Source of the DNA: Halichondria panicea | Taxonomy: Eukaryota; Porifera; Demospongiae; Suberitida; Halichondriidae | Assembly (NCBI RefSeq): GCF_963675165.1 | Contig: NC_087387.1 | Span: 5,420,990 to 5,484,989 of the forward strand | DNA: 64,000 nt | Direction: 5' to 3' | Shown here: positions 39,737 through 51,266 of the stretch, piece by piece | Position numbering within the stretch: the stretch's first letter is position 1 | Layout of the letters: every line of letters starts with the position of its first letter | Translations under genes and position numbers: made by a program | The notes under the pieces: model-generated | The model's database searches: none | Seen by the model: only the letters and a program-made list of their open reading frames with translations | What the model was told of the DNA's origin: nothing

Positions 39737-40218
39737 GATTCCAGGCCGATTAAAATACAGCCTTGGTACTTATTGCATGGGTGATAGTGCGCATGCGCTT
39801 CAAAATACACAGAATAATATTATGGGTAATCGTATTACGAATGTAATTATATAAATGTTCGTAATACTTTATCTCCATGACTGAGTTCCTTGAAGCTGTG
39901 GCTTATGCCATCTATTGCGTTGGTCTAGAAGGCTTGAACACTAGTCTGGAGGCTCTCATCTACGTCTACGATGGTCGTATAGCCGGACTGTCTTCACAAG
40001 TAGCAGTTAAGAGGCACCATACACTTCCCATAGCCTGTACAGATCCAAGCTAAGACATCCTGACCATACAATCGTCATAGAGGTAGATGAGAACCTCTTC
40101 TGGCTTCAGACTAGTGTGAAAGCCTTCTGGAACAACGCAATAGAGAGCTAAGCTGATCATCGATAGAAAATAGATGCGAGAAAGATATACCAGGTCGTAT
40201 TTAAATTGGCCTGGAATC
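39737..40218. repeat. MITE-like foldback element, copy 1
   Basis: Terminal inverted repeats of 22 bases with two mismatches: GATTCCAGGCCGATTAAAAT... and ...AAATTGGCCTGGAATC. Inside are two long inverted arms (about 39911-39985 and 40062-40150: TATTGCGTTGGTCTAGAAGG and CCTTCTGGAACAACGCAATA). One arm has an open frame starting MTEFLEAVAYAIYCVGLEG that stops after about 58 codons; it may be a captured gene fragment. The second copy is at 47781-48277. Confidence 0.85.
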
Positions 40219-40300
40219 CATGTGACAAAACCTTCGCTAAAGAGAACGATGCCACCGCAATGTTTGAGGGAGGAGAAAGCTGAGTCATTAATAACTACTA
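40219..40300 (+). pseudogene. Stub of a family-B tail
   Basis: Directly after the MITE comes CCATGTGACAAAACCTTCGC and CCACCGCAATGTTTGAGGG, which match the last 25 codons of the family-B tail (SPYDKTFAKEKDTTAM). The frame is kept for a few codons only. The equivalent stub after the second MITE copy is at 48278-48350. Confidence 0.7.
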
Positions 40301-40923
40301 CAGACTGTTAATGAACATGTGACTGTGGAACGATTACTGATATAGTATAGCTGTAGAGATAGCGATAGCCTCATCATTATTTTGTATGTGTGCTGCCTAA
40401 TATCATTTGTGAATTTGGTACAGGAGCATCGTACCAACAACTTACAAACACAATTAAAAAAAGCAGGATATGCTAACAAATCTACATACCTCACAAATAT
40501 TTATGCCAGCTTACAATTATAAATATACACGAGGGATATATGCCATGCATCCCAAGTGCACGCGTTACAACTAGTTTATATCCTGAGGGCATAGCAACAT
40601 AACACTATCTTAGTAACTCAATATAAACTGAAAAAAGTGCATTTCTTCTCTCTTCTAGACGATTATTGTGCCAGTATCTGCAGCGTATAAGATTGGTAGG
40701 GACCACAAGAAAAGGGTGCATTAGGGATATTTTGTTACCAACTCTTTTACATAGCTAGCTGCATGGTGTTACTGACTGTAGATTATTGTGGTGGTACTCA
40801 TATACTGACACTGCATGGCGTCCTGTATTACAGGTAACCCCTGCATGTCATGAACTATCAGTGAGTATAATTTTGAGTCACTCAATAACTTAATTGCACA
40901 GTTGACGGTTAAAACAGATTGTC

Positions 40924-43484
40924 ATGGAGACACTTTTCATAGCACTAGTGCTCATCACTACTGCACAAGGTATTCTGGTTGTAAACTGTCATTCTGTAGA
41001 TCATTACATTTTTCTTGACTGAACAGGTATCAGCAGTTGCACTAATGGATCTATTGAGCTTATCCAGGACCCAGCTGATACTAGGATAGTTGGTTATGTT
41101 CAGTACTGCTTCAGAGGTGAATGGGGGAGACTATGCAGAGAGTCTGGACACATGACATTGTGGAATGTCAGTGAAGCTACAGTTGCTTGTAGGCAGCTGG
41201 GATATAGATCAATAGGTGAAATAATACCATAATATTATATTCTACCAAATGATACTGACCGTAAATTTACAGGATATGCGTATGTAAGTCATGATAACAC
41301 CTGGACTGGAGGATTTGTCTCCTTGAATTGTATGAATGGTTCAGAGAACTCTCTTGAAGACTGTGATCCGCATAGAGCTAGCAGAGAGAATACCTGTAAG
41401 AGTGGCAATCATGCAAGGCTACTCTGTGAGCCAGGTACACAATTATAATTAATTTACAGGATCTATGAAATGGTTAATATAGCAGACTGTTCTGATGGGA
41501 CCATAAGACTGGTGGGTGGATCCACTGACAGAGAGGGACGAGTGGAGGTGTGTGTGGGTGGTCGCTGGGGAACTGTTCAAACAAATCAGTCTTTAGAAGT
41601 TGCTCAAAATATTTGCAGGAGCCAATCACAAAGTTTGAGCTTCTACAGTACATCATCCTGTTATGGTTTGTTTAATCATTAAGCTACCACAATCTATAAA
41701 TATGCACTTTGTTAGTTTCACAGTTTGGACACAGCCTCCTCTCAAAGCCTGTTTACAGCTGCTCATTAAACACTAATGGAGGACTGGAATGTCTAACCTC
41801 AACAACCCTTGATGACCATACCAGGGACCTTGGAGTCTCTTGTGAATCTGAACAAAATTGTGAGTGTTTGTGTTAGCTTAATATCCACGTAAAACGAGAA
41901 TGAGATGTTGGCGCATGCATACACTAACCTAACAGAGTGTAATGCACTATTGTTATGCCTCGAGGCGTATAGCAGCATGAGGGATACAGTAAAGCTGACT
42001 GTGTATGTGTTACAGCCGTAACTGCTCAACGGTTACAATGCGACGAAAACTAACAGCTTATATAGGTTTCTAGCCACGATTTTGATTCGTTGATTTGCAA
42101 ACTAAAGCTTCTTTCTCGAGTTATACAGCTACTTTGACTCGCAGTGAAGGCTGTTGCAGTCTCTTCAGAATCTTTCTTTCATATCATCATCTGTTCGCAC
42201 AAACTTTCTATTCAACTTATAAGTTAGCTACAAGAGTCAGAAAATAGCTGAAAAGCTGCATGCATGTACACTACTGTAGTGTACATGTATGCAGTACACA
42301 CTGCTAGCCTTTCGACCTATCGTTATTTTAGAGACAAATCGGAACGGACGGCCCTTGGATCTCACCAATTATCCATTGACAAAAATGCAATATAGTTCTA
42401 CATGCTTCTATCCTCTGGCCTATCCTTTTATCAGGCCATCAGATAGACTTATGTTTCCATTAAGCTCCTCTTCTATAATGACTGTGTCAAATAAATAACA
42501 TAAATAACATACTTCTCCAACTTTTTGAACGAAAGTAAAACATGGCGAGAGGCATTAGCACATCGTTTATACAGTGCGAACGTGCTCTGATCATCAAAGT
42601 GGTCAGTTCCGACTAGTGGATAGGAGGAGCTACAATGAAGGCAGACTGGAGGTGTGTGTGGGCGGTCAGTGGAGAGGGGTCAGCACTACTAGTCTGAGCA
42701 ACACAACAGCTGGAGAGATTTACACTCGACTGGGCTTCTCTGGAGATGGTGAGTATAAGTTAACTAACTTTATATTACATTTGCTTTAATAATTATTATG
42801 AATGTTACCAGAACCCTCTTTGATGAGTTTTGAACTAACTAGAGGAGATGTGTACTGTTGCAATAATGAACTCCACTGCACTCAATGCAATAATTGCAAT
42901 CAGACAATGAGCGTTGGACTATTAAAGTGTCGTACATATCAAGAAACTTTAAGCAGGCAATCTTTCACTACTATGTCACCAACTACAAATAACCCTCAGA
43001 CAGTTGACGGTGAGTGCCAATATTCAGTAAATCCAACTGTGATTTCATGTATTTTTCCTACTACTACGCCAGCTACTACAATGATCTCCAGTTTCATTCA
43101 GACATGTGACGGTGAGCCTATACAGAGCAAATCCATGCAACTGTCATTGTATGCAACATTATCAGGAACAGTCATCACAGTGTTGAGGGCCACAATTGGT
43201 CTTCTGTTGGTACTGCTATTGGTGACAGTTGTTGCACTAGTAAACACTTGTGTTGCTTTGAGAAGGAAGAACAAGCAAATGTACGTCTGGCATCCACTGT
43301 ACAATAGTAATACACCTTAACATGAGCTGTTTTACACACATGCAACAGCAGACAAGGCGAATCGTACCAATTGGATACACAAGATGGTTCAGTGACAGTG
43401 CCTGTCCCTAGTACAGAAGTGAACCCAGCTTATGATGCAGTCAAGTACACTCAAGGAGAGGAGACCTATGAAACTGTGCATTAG
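40924..43484 (+). CDS. Three-domain SRCR receptor, family C, apparently intact
   Basis: Exons 40924-40969, 41027-41215, 41273-41434, 41483-41665, 41716-41859, 42575-42748, 42812-43009, 43166-43280 and 43349-43484, about 448 residues. The signal peptide is short (METLFIALVLITTAQ). Three SRCR domains, stalk, one span (LLLVLLLVTVVALVNTCVAL) and a tail ending NPAYDAVKYTQGEETYETVH. The third domain has Tyr for a conserved Cys (EIYTRLGF), so a disulfide is probably lost, and Arg for a Gly. The interval 43010-43165 between the two stalk exons is a multiple of three with an open frame and a second donor at about 43110, so an extra stalk segment could be spliced in. Intron 5 contains an inverted dispersed repeat. 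Confidence 0.78.
41940..42200 (-). repeat. Dispersed repeat, inverted partner of 37431-37695
   Basis: The complement of the element in the intron of the gene at 35585, beginning ATGCCTCGAGGCGTATAGCAGC and ending near GTTGCAGTCTCTTCAGAATC (quoted in part). Located in intron 5. Confidence 0.85.
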
Positions 43485-43810
43485 ATTATGAGAAACATAT
43501 GTTATTATATAGTATTCGAATGAATTTTTGCTGTGTTATTTATGTCACAATAATATTATTTGTGAGTAGTGAATTAATTAGATCACATGATTGAACTTAG
43601 TTTAAGTACTAAACTTAATTATAGATTTATGATGGTAACTATTATGAGCTGCCTGTGGCATTCTGTAATGCATGCAGGTACTAGCAAGGGTCACTAAATA
43701 ACTTTCTGCAAATTATCATGAATATAATTACAGTTACTGCATGGTCACTAAATAAGTTGCACAGTTGACTACAGTCAAATCTGATGAGCTCTGAAACAAT
43801 ACAGATTGTC

Positions 43811-45977
43811 ATGGAGACTCTTTTTATAGCAGTCTCACTATAGTTATCATCGCTACTGTACAAGGTACCTGTTAAACTGTTTCTCTGTGGAGGCATGCAT
43901 GTAAATATGTTTTATTGACTGAACCGGTGTCAGAAATTGCACTAATGGAGATGTTGAGCTTATCCAGGACCCAGCTGATACTAGGATAGTTGGTTATGTT
44001 CAATACTGCTTCAGAGGTAAATGGGGGAGAGTATGCAGATGGAATGGACACATGACATTGTGGGATGACAGTGAAGTTGCAGTTGCTTGTAGGCAGCTGG
44101 GATATACATCTACAGGTGAAGTACTGGACTGTAATATCAATAACAACTGTACAATTTACAGGATATGCATATGTAAGTCATGATAACACCTGGACTGGAG
44201 GATTTGTCTCCTTGAATTGTGTGAATGGTTCAGAGAGCTCCCTTGAAGAATGTGATCCGTATAGAGTTATAACTAGCAGAGAGGATACCTGTAGGAGCGG
44301 CAATCATGGAAGGCTACTCTGTGAGCCAGGTATGAATTTCCGGAAGAGAATGAATGGTTAAATACATTTTGTGTAGCTGATTGTACTGATGGATAGATAA
44401 GACTGGTGGGTGAATCCACTGACAGAGAGGGACGAGTGGAGGTGTGTGTGGGTGGTCGCTGGGGAACTGTACAAACAAATCAGTTTATGAAACTGTTTGC
44501 AGAAGCCAATTACAATCATAAATACTGGACTTCCACAACACATCATCTAGTTACGGTTAGCTTTCAATTGTTATGTTACAACAGCATACAGTAACTGTTA
44601 TTGTAATAGCACATGCAATACTTCACTAAAATAAATTGTATAGTTTCACGGTTTGGCTACACCCTCTCAAAGCCTGTCTACAACTGCTCATCACTAATGG
44701 AGGACTGGAATGTCTAAGCTCAACAACCCCTGATGACTATACCAGGGACCTTGGGGTCTCTTGTGAGTTTGAACAAAATGGTGAGTGAAACAATCTTTAG
44801 TGCTGAATATTTACGTAGTATAACAGGAAAGCATGTAATGGCACTACTGTTTGAACAGTGCTGACGTGCTCTGACCACTGGGCTTCTCTGGAGAAGGTAA
44901 GCTCACCCTGATATTATTTTTGCCATAATTCTTATCATCATACAGAACCGAGCTTTGAACCAACTAAAGGAGATGTGTACTGTTGCAATACTGAACTCAA
45001 CTGCACCCAATGCATTGATAGCTGCAATGATACAACGAGCAATAGTCTGCTATGTACTACACTTGAGCAAGGTATTACGAAATTATAGCAGATATTGCCC
45101 TATCACACAACCTGATACAGGAACATTACCAAGCACCACTGAGACTACTACAGCACAGCACAACCAGAGTACTATTGTACAGAGCACTGGCGATGGTGGA
45201 ACTATAGCTGCTGTGATTGTTGTTCTAGTGTTGGCAATGGCTACCAGATGCATAATCACATGTGCTGTTGTTGTTTGGAAAAGAATCACTGCTCGCAAAA
45301 ATAGCATTAAACTGAAGTAAGAAATCTTGACAGCATGCATTCAAATAACTGCCTCACTAGCAATTTAGAAGTCCATAAATAATAAATGTAATCCAAGTTA
45401 GTAGTATACTAAAGCTATAGTACCCATCGAACGGTTAACCTGTTTACTTTTAGAAAGGGGGTGACCCTCTTCATAGCGGGTATACATGTAGTATCATTGC
45501 TACAAAGTCCGAACTTGACTAAAAATAGTTTCTTTGTACAATAGTTATAATATTAACATTTCCCTGCAGTATACAAGCTACACTGTTTAGCAAGTTGTGG
45601 AAGATGAACAACTTGACGATGCAACTGCACTTGTTATGCGTAACTACAGCATGGCAGGTCCTGACTACGAAGATGCATTAGCCATAAATCAGCCAATAAT
45701 AGACACCTATGATGTAATAATTGGTCATAATCAGCCAAGGTCAAATGAAGCTCAGGTAGCCAACCCACCACCAGTAAGAGATGAATCTATCGAGAATCAA
45801 GATGACTTTCACAATGCTGAGCAGCACCTTTACGCAGCTGTCAATAAGAAAGCCAAGAAAAGGTCATCACCAGACGAGAGTCCATATGACAAGACCTCGC
45901 TAAAGAAAAAGATACCACCGCAAAGTTTGAGGGAGGAGAAAGCTGAGTCATTAATAACTAGTACAGACTGTCAATGA
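43811..45977 (+). pseudogene. SRCR receptor, family B, degraded
   Basis: All parts of a family-B gene are recognisable but many lesions occur: an extra TA in the signal exon gives a stop (ACTATAGTT); the exon 2 acceptor is GAACCG instead of GAACAG; the second domain starts with a stop (GATGGATAGATAAG) and has a 10-base deletion; the third-domain exon is reduced to about 30 bases (44866-44896); and the tail exon begins with a two-base insertion and a TAG. The span exon (45119-45318) and the tail after the insertion are well kept. It matches 28393-30710 in its 3' half, including the split stalk exon, so the two are copies of one damaged gene. Confidence 0.88.
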
Positions 45978-46038
45978 ACATGTGACTGTGGAATGATAAT
46001 AGTATAGCTGTAGAGATAGCGATAGCCTCATGTGAGTG

Positions 46039-46077
<39 letters not shown>

Positions 46078-47430
46078 CTGCCTAATCTCATTTTGAACTC
46101 TGATAAGAGCATCAACTTACAAACACAATTTAAAGCAGGATGTACAAAGCTAATTAACAAAATACCAGGATGCAACAAGCATAGTCCATGCAGTATATAA
46201 ATGGCTTGAATTAATACTGCAGTTAGTGCATGATGCAGCATTAACATTTGGTGGGGTTGATTTCCTGCCTGTTCCTAAACTTCCCTGACCTTTACCCACC
46301 GCTTATACAGTTTGGCCGGCCAACTGATAGGCAGTCTGATATGCAACCACTGTTAATTCCCATGCATATATCATGCAACCGCAGTAACAAACAGCAGTAA
46401 CCAGTTATACATTATACAAGAATTAGCTAGGCAAGATCTTCCAGCTTGAGCCTGCACATGGCCCCGCCTATTATTACCATGGTCCCATGCGATCTTACCG
46501 CTTGGGTGAGCACAAAGTAATATCCTGACTACCTACCAAGAGCTCAATTAAAATATTTCTACTATTTTCATCAAGAACTAAACGACAATCCATAGGAAAT
46601 TTAAACACAAACACAAGCAACAACAACAGAAATATAACCGGCTGCCACATGTACAGTCAGCAAGCAACCATTTCTGCGAATTTGAAAAAAACAAACACCA
46701 GGTCATGCCTCTGGATAACTACATACGACAGGAGTGCTACAATCGGGCAGAGCGGACCTACCGGACCCATGCATCACAATGCCTACCCCTTTTCTACCTT
46801 TGATGCTTCGAGGCAGAGTTTTAGGATGGAGGGGTTTGACAGGTTGTCGATTGACACATCCGCCCAGCTATAGATCATACACTGTGTCTGAAGGTGATTC
46901 TCCTCACAAAAAACCCCTGAAGAACGCCACACAGCATGTTGCCCATACCATGATAATTATGGTCAAAATTCTATACCTATCACACTCCCAAACGGCCCAT
47001 AATTATATCATCAGCAAAATTCCAGAGTAATGGGCAATTGTTCTTATGCTTCAAATGGTACGCTCTGATGCTTCTAATCTCTCCTTCCAAGCAAAATATA
47101 GAACTCCATCAAACAGTCAACAAAGCACGATCATAATGAAGTGAAACCATAGATCTACACCAGAGTTATCTAAGAAGATGACGTCAATAGAGAACATTCA
47201 CAGGATACTGATTTAGACGATGTAAGAGGATTTGAGAATCCAGATTATGAATCGGTGGATGGAGAGGATGAGCCGACCTACTCTGTGGTGGCTAGGAAGA
47301 TGGTGACCCAGGGAGGTCATGACACAGAGTACAACACACTAGTACGAAGTGATGACCATGGAGACAAGATGCAGTTTGAAAGTGACTCACTTTATACCGA
47401 GAAGGAAGTTACTCGAAACTATTGATGTCT
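44890..47430. repeat. Segmental duplication (partner about 29640-32200)
   Basis: Covers the 3' half of the family-B pseudogene, the spacer with a TG run (46036-46072) and the family-A tail fragment. The order and sequence match 29640-32200 throughout, with scattered small indels. Confidence 0.85.
47140..47427 (+). pseudogene. Orphan family-A tail fragment
   Basis: Retains GFENPDYESVDGEDEPTY and YNTLVRSDDH, with a frame shift near SLYTEKEVTRN where relatives read SLHREGSYSK. The start of the exon is missing. Follows a family-B pseudogene. Confidence 0.75.
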
Positions 47431-47780
47431 CAAAAATCTTGATTTGAATATTTTTATAGTTATCTCCTACACCTGGGTAAGAAATGCACTACATTGTGTG
47501 ACAAATGTCTTGTTAGCTTCCCCACAGAATTCAATGAATATAAAGAATAGGCCATACAAATGGTGGTTTAGACTAGATATGGCCTGATGTAATACTAGTA
47601 TATAATTATGAACTTTAGTTCCTGGCTGTCTAAACATCTCTTGACTTGAAGGTATGCAAACTACATAATAGTAACTGGCTATAGTTAATTCAACCATCAG
47701 AATGCAACAATGAATAAATATATACCTGAGTTGTTATAGGAATATGTTTTTCTAAGGGATGCTGGGGCCAGGGTAGTCTC

Positions 47781-48277
47781 GATTCCAGGCCGATTAAAAT
47801 ACAGCCTTGGTACCTATTGCATGGGTGATATTGCGCATGCGCTTCAAAATACTCAGAATATGGGTAATCGTACTACAAACATAAAACCTTAGTAAATTAT
47901 ACCGTCCGTTTACTAAGTTCTGTAATACTTTATCTCCATGACTCAGTTCCGTGAAGCTGTGGCTTATGCCATCTATTGCGTTGGTCTAGAAGGCTTGAAT
48001 ACTAGTCTGGAGGCTCTCATCTACGTCTACGATGGTCGTATAGCCGGACTGTCTTCGCAAGTAGCAGTTAAGAGGCACCATACACTTCCCTTAGCCTGTA
48101 CAGATCCAAGCTAAGACATCCTGACCACACAACCGTCATAGAGGTAGATGAGAGCCTCTTCTGGCTTCATACTAGTGTGAAAGCCTTCTGGAACAACGCA
48201 ATAGAGCTAAGCTGATCATCGATAGAAAATAGATGCGAGAAAGATATACCAGGCCGTATTTAAATTGGCCTGGAATC
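47781..48277. repeat. MITE-like foldback element, copy 2
   Basis: Same ends and interior as the element at 39737-40218, with about 15 extra bases on the left side. Because flanks also match, this copy arose by duplication of the region rather than by a second insertion. The family-B tail stub follows at 48278-48350. Confidence 0.85.
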
Positions 48278-48957
48278 CATGTGACAAACCTTTGCTAAAG
48301 AAAACGATGCCACCGCAATGTTTGAGGGAGGAGAAAGCTGATCATGGGTCATTAATAATTACTACAGACTGTCAATGAACACGTGACTGTGGAACGATTT
48401 ACTAGTCTAGCTGTAGAGATAGCGATAGCCTCATCTTATTTTGTGTGTGTGCATTTGGTACAGGAGCATCGTACCTACAACTTACAAACACAATTCAAAA
48501 AGCAGGATATGCTAACAATTCTATACATATACTTCACAAATATTCTGCCAGCTTACAATTATAAATATACACGAGGGATATATGCCATACATCCCAAGTG
48601 CACGTGTTATATAACTAGTTTATATCCTGAGGGCATAGCAACATAACACTGTCTTAGTAACACAATAAACTGAAAAAAGTGCATCTCTTCTCTCTTCTAG
48701 ACGATTATTGTGCAGCGTATAAGATTGGCAGGGACCACAAGAAAAGGGTGCATTAGGGATATTGAGTTACCAACTCTTTTACATAGCTAGCTGTATGGCG
48801 TTACTGACTGTAGATTATTGTGGTGGTACTCATAAACTGACACTGGCGTCCTGTACTACAGGTAACCCCTGCATGTCATGAATATAATTAAACTATCAGT
48901 GAGTATAATTATGAGTCACTCAATAACTTGCATAGTTGACAGTCAAAACAGATTGTC

Positions 48958-50807
48958 ATGGAGACTCTTTTCATAGCAGTTACACTAGTGCTCATTGCTA
49001 CTGGCACAAGGTATTTTGGATGTAAAATGTCATTCTGTGGATGCAGTTTACTGACTAAACAGGTGTCAGCAATTGCACTAATGGAGATGTTGAGCTTATC
49101 CAGGATCCAGCTGATACTAGGATAGTTGGTTATGTTCAATATTGCTTCAGAGGTGAATGGGGGAGACTATGCAGAGAGTCTGGATACACGCCATTGTGGG
49201 ATGTCAGTGAAGCTGCAGTTGCTTGTAGGCAGCTGGGATATAGATCTACAGGTGAAGTACTGGACTGTAATATAAATCATAACGACCGTACAATTTACAG
49301 GAGATGCGTCTGTAAGTCATGATAACACCTGGACGGGAGAATTTGTCTCTGTGAATTGTATAAATGGTACGGAGAACTCTCTTGAAGACTGTGACCCAGT
49401 GAAAGTTATAACTAGGTTAGATACCTGTAAGAGAGGCAATCAGGCAAGGCTACTCTGTGAACCAGGTATGAATTTCCAGAAATGAATGAAAGTTAATGGT
49501 TAAAAACATTTTGTATAGCTGATTGTGTTGGAACCCCAAGACTGGTGGGTGGATCCACTAACAGAGAGGGACGAGTGGAGGTGTGTGTGGGTGGTCGCTG
49601 GGGAGCTGTGCAAACAGATCAGTCTTTGGAAGTTGCTCAAACTGTTTGCAGGAGCCAATTGCAAATACTTGACTTCTACAGCACATCACCTAGTTACGGT
49701 TAGCTTTCAATTGTTATGTTACTATAGCAGTTATTATAAGAATCACTGCATTATAATGTAGTTTCCCAGTTTGGCTACAGCCTCTCAAAGCCTGTCTACA
49801 TTTGCTCATTAAACACTAATGGAGGACTGGAATGTGTAAAATCAACAACCCCTGATGACCATACCAGGGACCTTGGAGTCTCTTGTGAATTTGTACAAAA
49901 TAGTGAGTGACACAATCATTATAGTGCTGGATATACACATAGTTTTTAAATGGGATTGAGTTGTGTGCTTATTCAATATAAGAAAGCATGCAGGCACACT
50001 AACCAGGTACCTAATTACCCTACTATTTGTACAGTGCTAACGTGTTCTGACCATCAAAGTGGTCAGTTCTGACTAGTGGATGGGAGGAGCCACAACGAAG
50101 GCAGACTGGAGGTGTATGTGGGCGGTCAGTGGAGAGGGATCACCACTACTAGTCTGAGCAACACAACAGCTGGAGAGATTTGCACTCGACTGGGCTTCTC
50201 TGGAGATGGTAGTAAAGTCATATATAATTAACCACGTATGTTTTGCTTTAATAATTCTTATCAGAACCCACTGTGATGAGCTTTGAACTAACTAGAGGAG
50301 ATGTGTACTGTTGCAATACTGAAGTCCACTGCACCCAATGCAATAATTACAATCAGACAGCGCTGGTCTCAAGTGTTGTACACATAAAAGTATGTTAGAC
50401 AGTGAGTGCCAAAACCTATACAGTAAATCCCTCGTCCTTAATTCTTATAATTATACACACAACTTTCAGTCTCAGTCAACACATTGTGGGGGGGCCACAG
50501 TTGGTGTTCTGCTGGTGCTGCTATTGGTGACAGTTGTTGCACTAGTAAACACTTGTGTTGCTTTGAGATTGAAGAACAAGCAAAGGTACATCGATCTGCC
50601 ATCCACTGTACAATAACTAAAGTAATAGATGTTAACATGAGCCGTTTTACTCACAACATTTGCAACAGCAAACATGGTGAATCTTACCCTTGTGGAGACA
50701 ACACAGATGGTAAAGGTTCAGTGCCTGTCCCCAGTACAGAAGTGAACCCAGCTTATGATGCAGTCAAGTACACTCAAGGGGAAGAGACCTACGAAACTGT
50801 GCATTAG
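48958..50807 (+). pseudogene. Three-domain SRCR receptor, family C, degraded
   Basis: Exon equivalents 48958-49013, 49063-49251, 49301-49465, 49519-49698, 49762-49902, 50035-50208, the stalk exons from 50265, span exon ending 50585 and tail 50669-50807. Lesions: an extra base in the signal exon (ACTGGCACAAG for ACTGCACAAG) changes its phase; TGA replaces Arg in the third domain (CAGTTCTGACTAGTG); Tyr replaces a Cys in the same domain; and a four-base loss in the stalk exon (CAGACAGCGCTGG) shifts the frame. The tail is intact and ends NPAYDAVKYTQGEETYETVH. Domains 1 and 2 are open, so decay is recent. Confidence 0.85.
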
Positions 50808-51266
50808 ATTATTTCATGAAAAACATAATGAATAATTCTTTGGATTCTTTTTTGGGCTATACCTTGTAATTGTCACTATTAATTTGTTAGACATAAAAGG
50901 AATACACTAAACTACTAAAATAAATAAAATTATATTATAAAACATTAATTTTGATCAAGATACGGTGTTCTAGGGGAACAGGTGTATGCTTCTCTTGCCT
51001 TGCAACACGTTGCACCTTGTATTATTATTATATAGTGTAATAAGTCCTGATATATAGTTGTGCACGATTATAGTGAGTTAGATCACATGACTGAATTACA
51101 ATTAAATATGATGGTACTATTATTATAAACTGTCACTGGCATCGTATTGCAGTTAGCAAAGTCACTGAATAACTTCCTGCATGTCATGAATATACTTAAC
51201 ACAATATCAGTCAATAGTCACTAAATAAGTTGCACAGTTGACTACAAGGAAAATCTAATTATACCT

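Larger units (their letters stand above)
39400..40900. repeat. Segmental duplication (partner about 47440-48910)
   Basis: Includes a MITE, a stub of a family-B tail and the upstream region of the following family-C gene. The same order and near-identical sequence are found at 47440-48910, so an array unit boundary was copied together with the element. Confidence 0.8.

Noticed and set aside
43010-43165. Reading 42802-43320 as a single exon through the stalk
   Set aside because: It is open, but both ends carry good donor and acceptor sites homologous to the intron of the gene at 25857; listed as possible retention instead.
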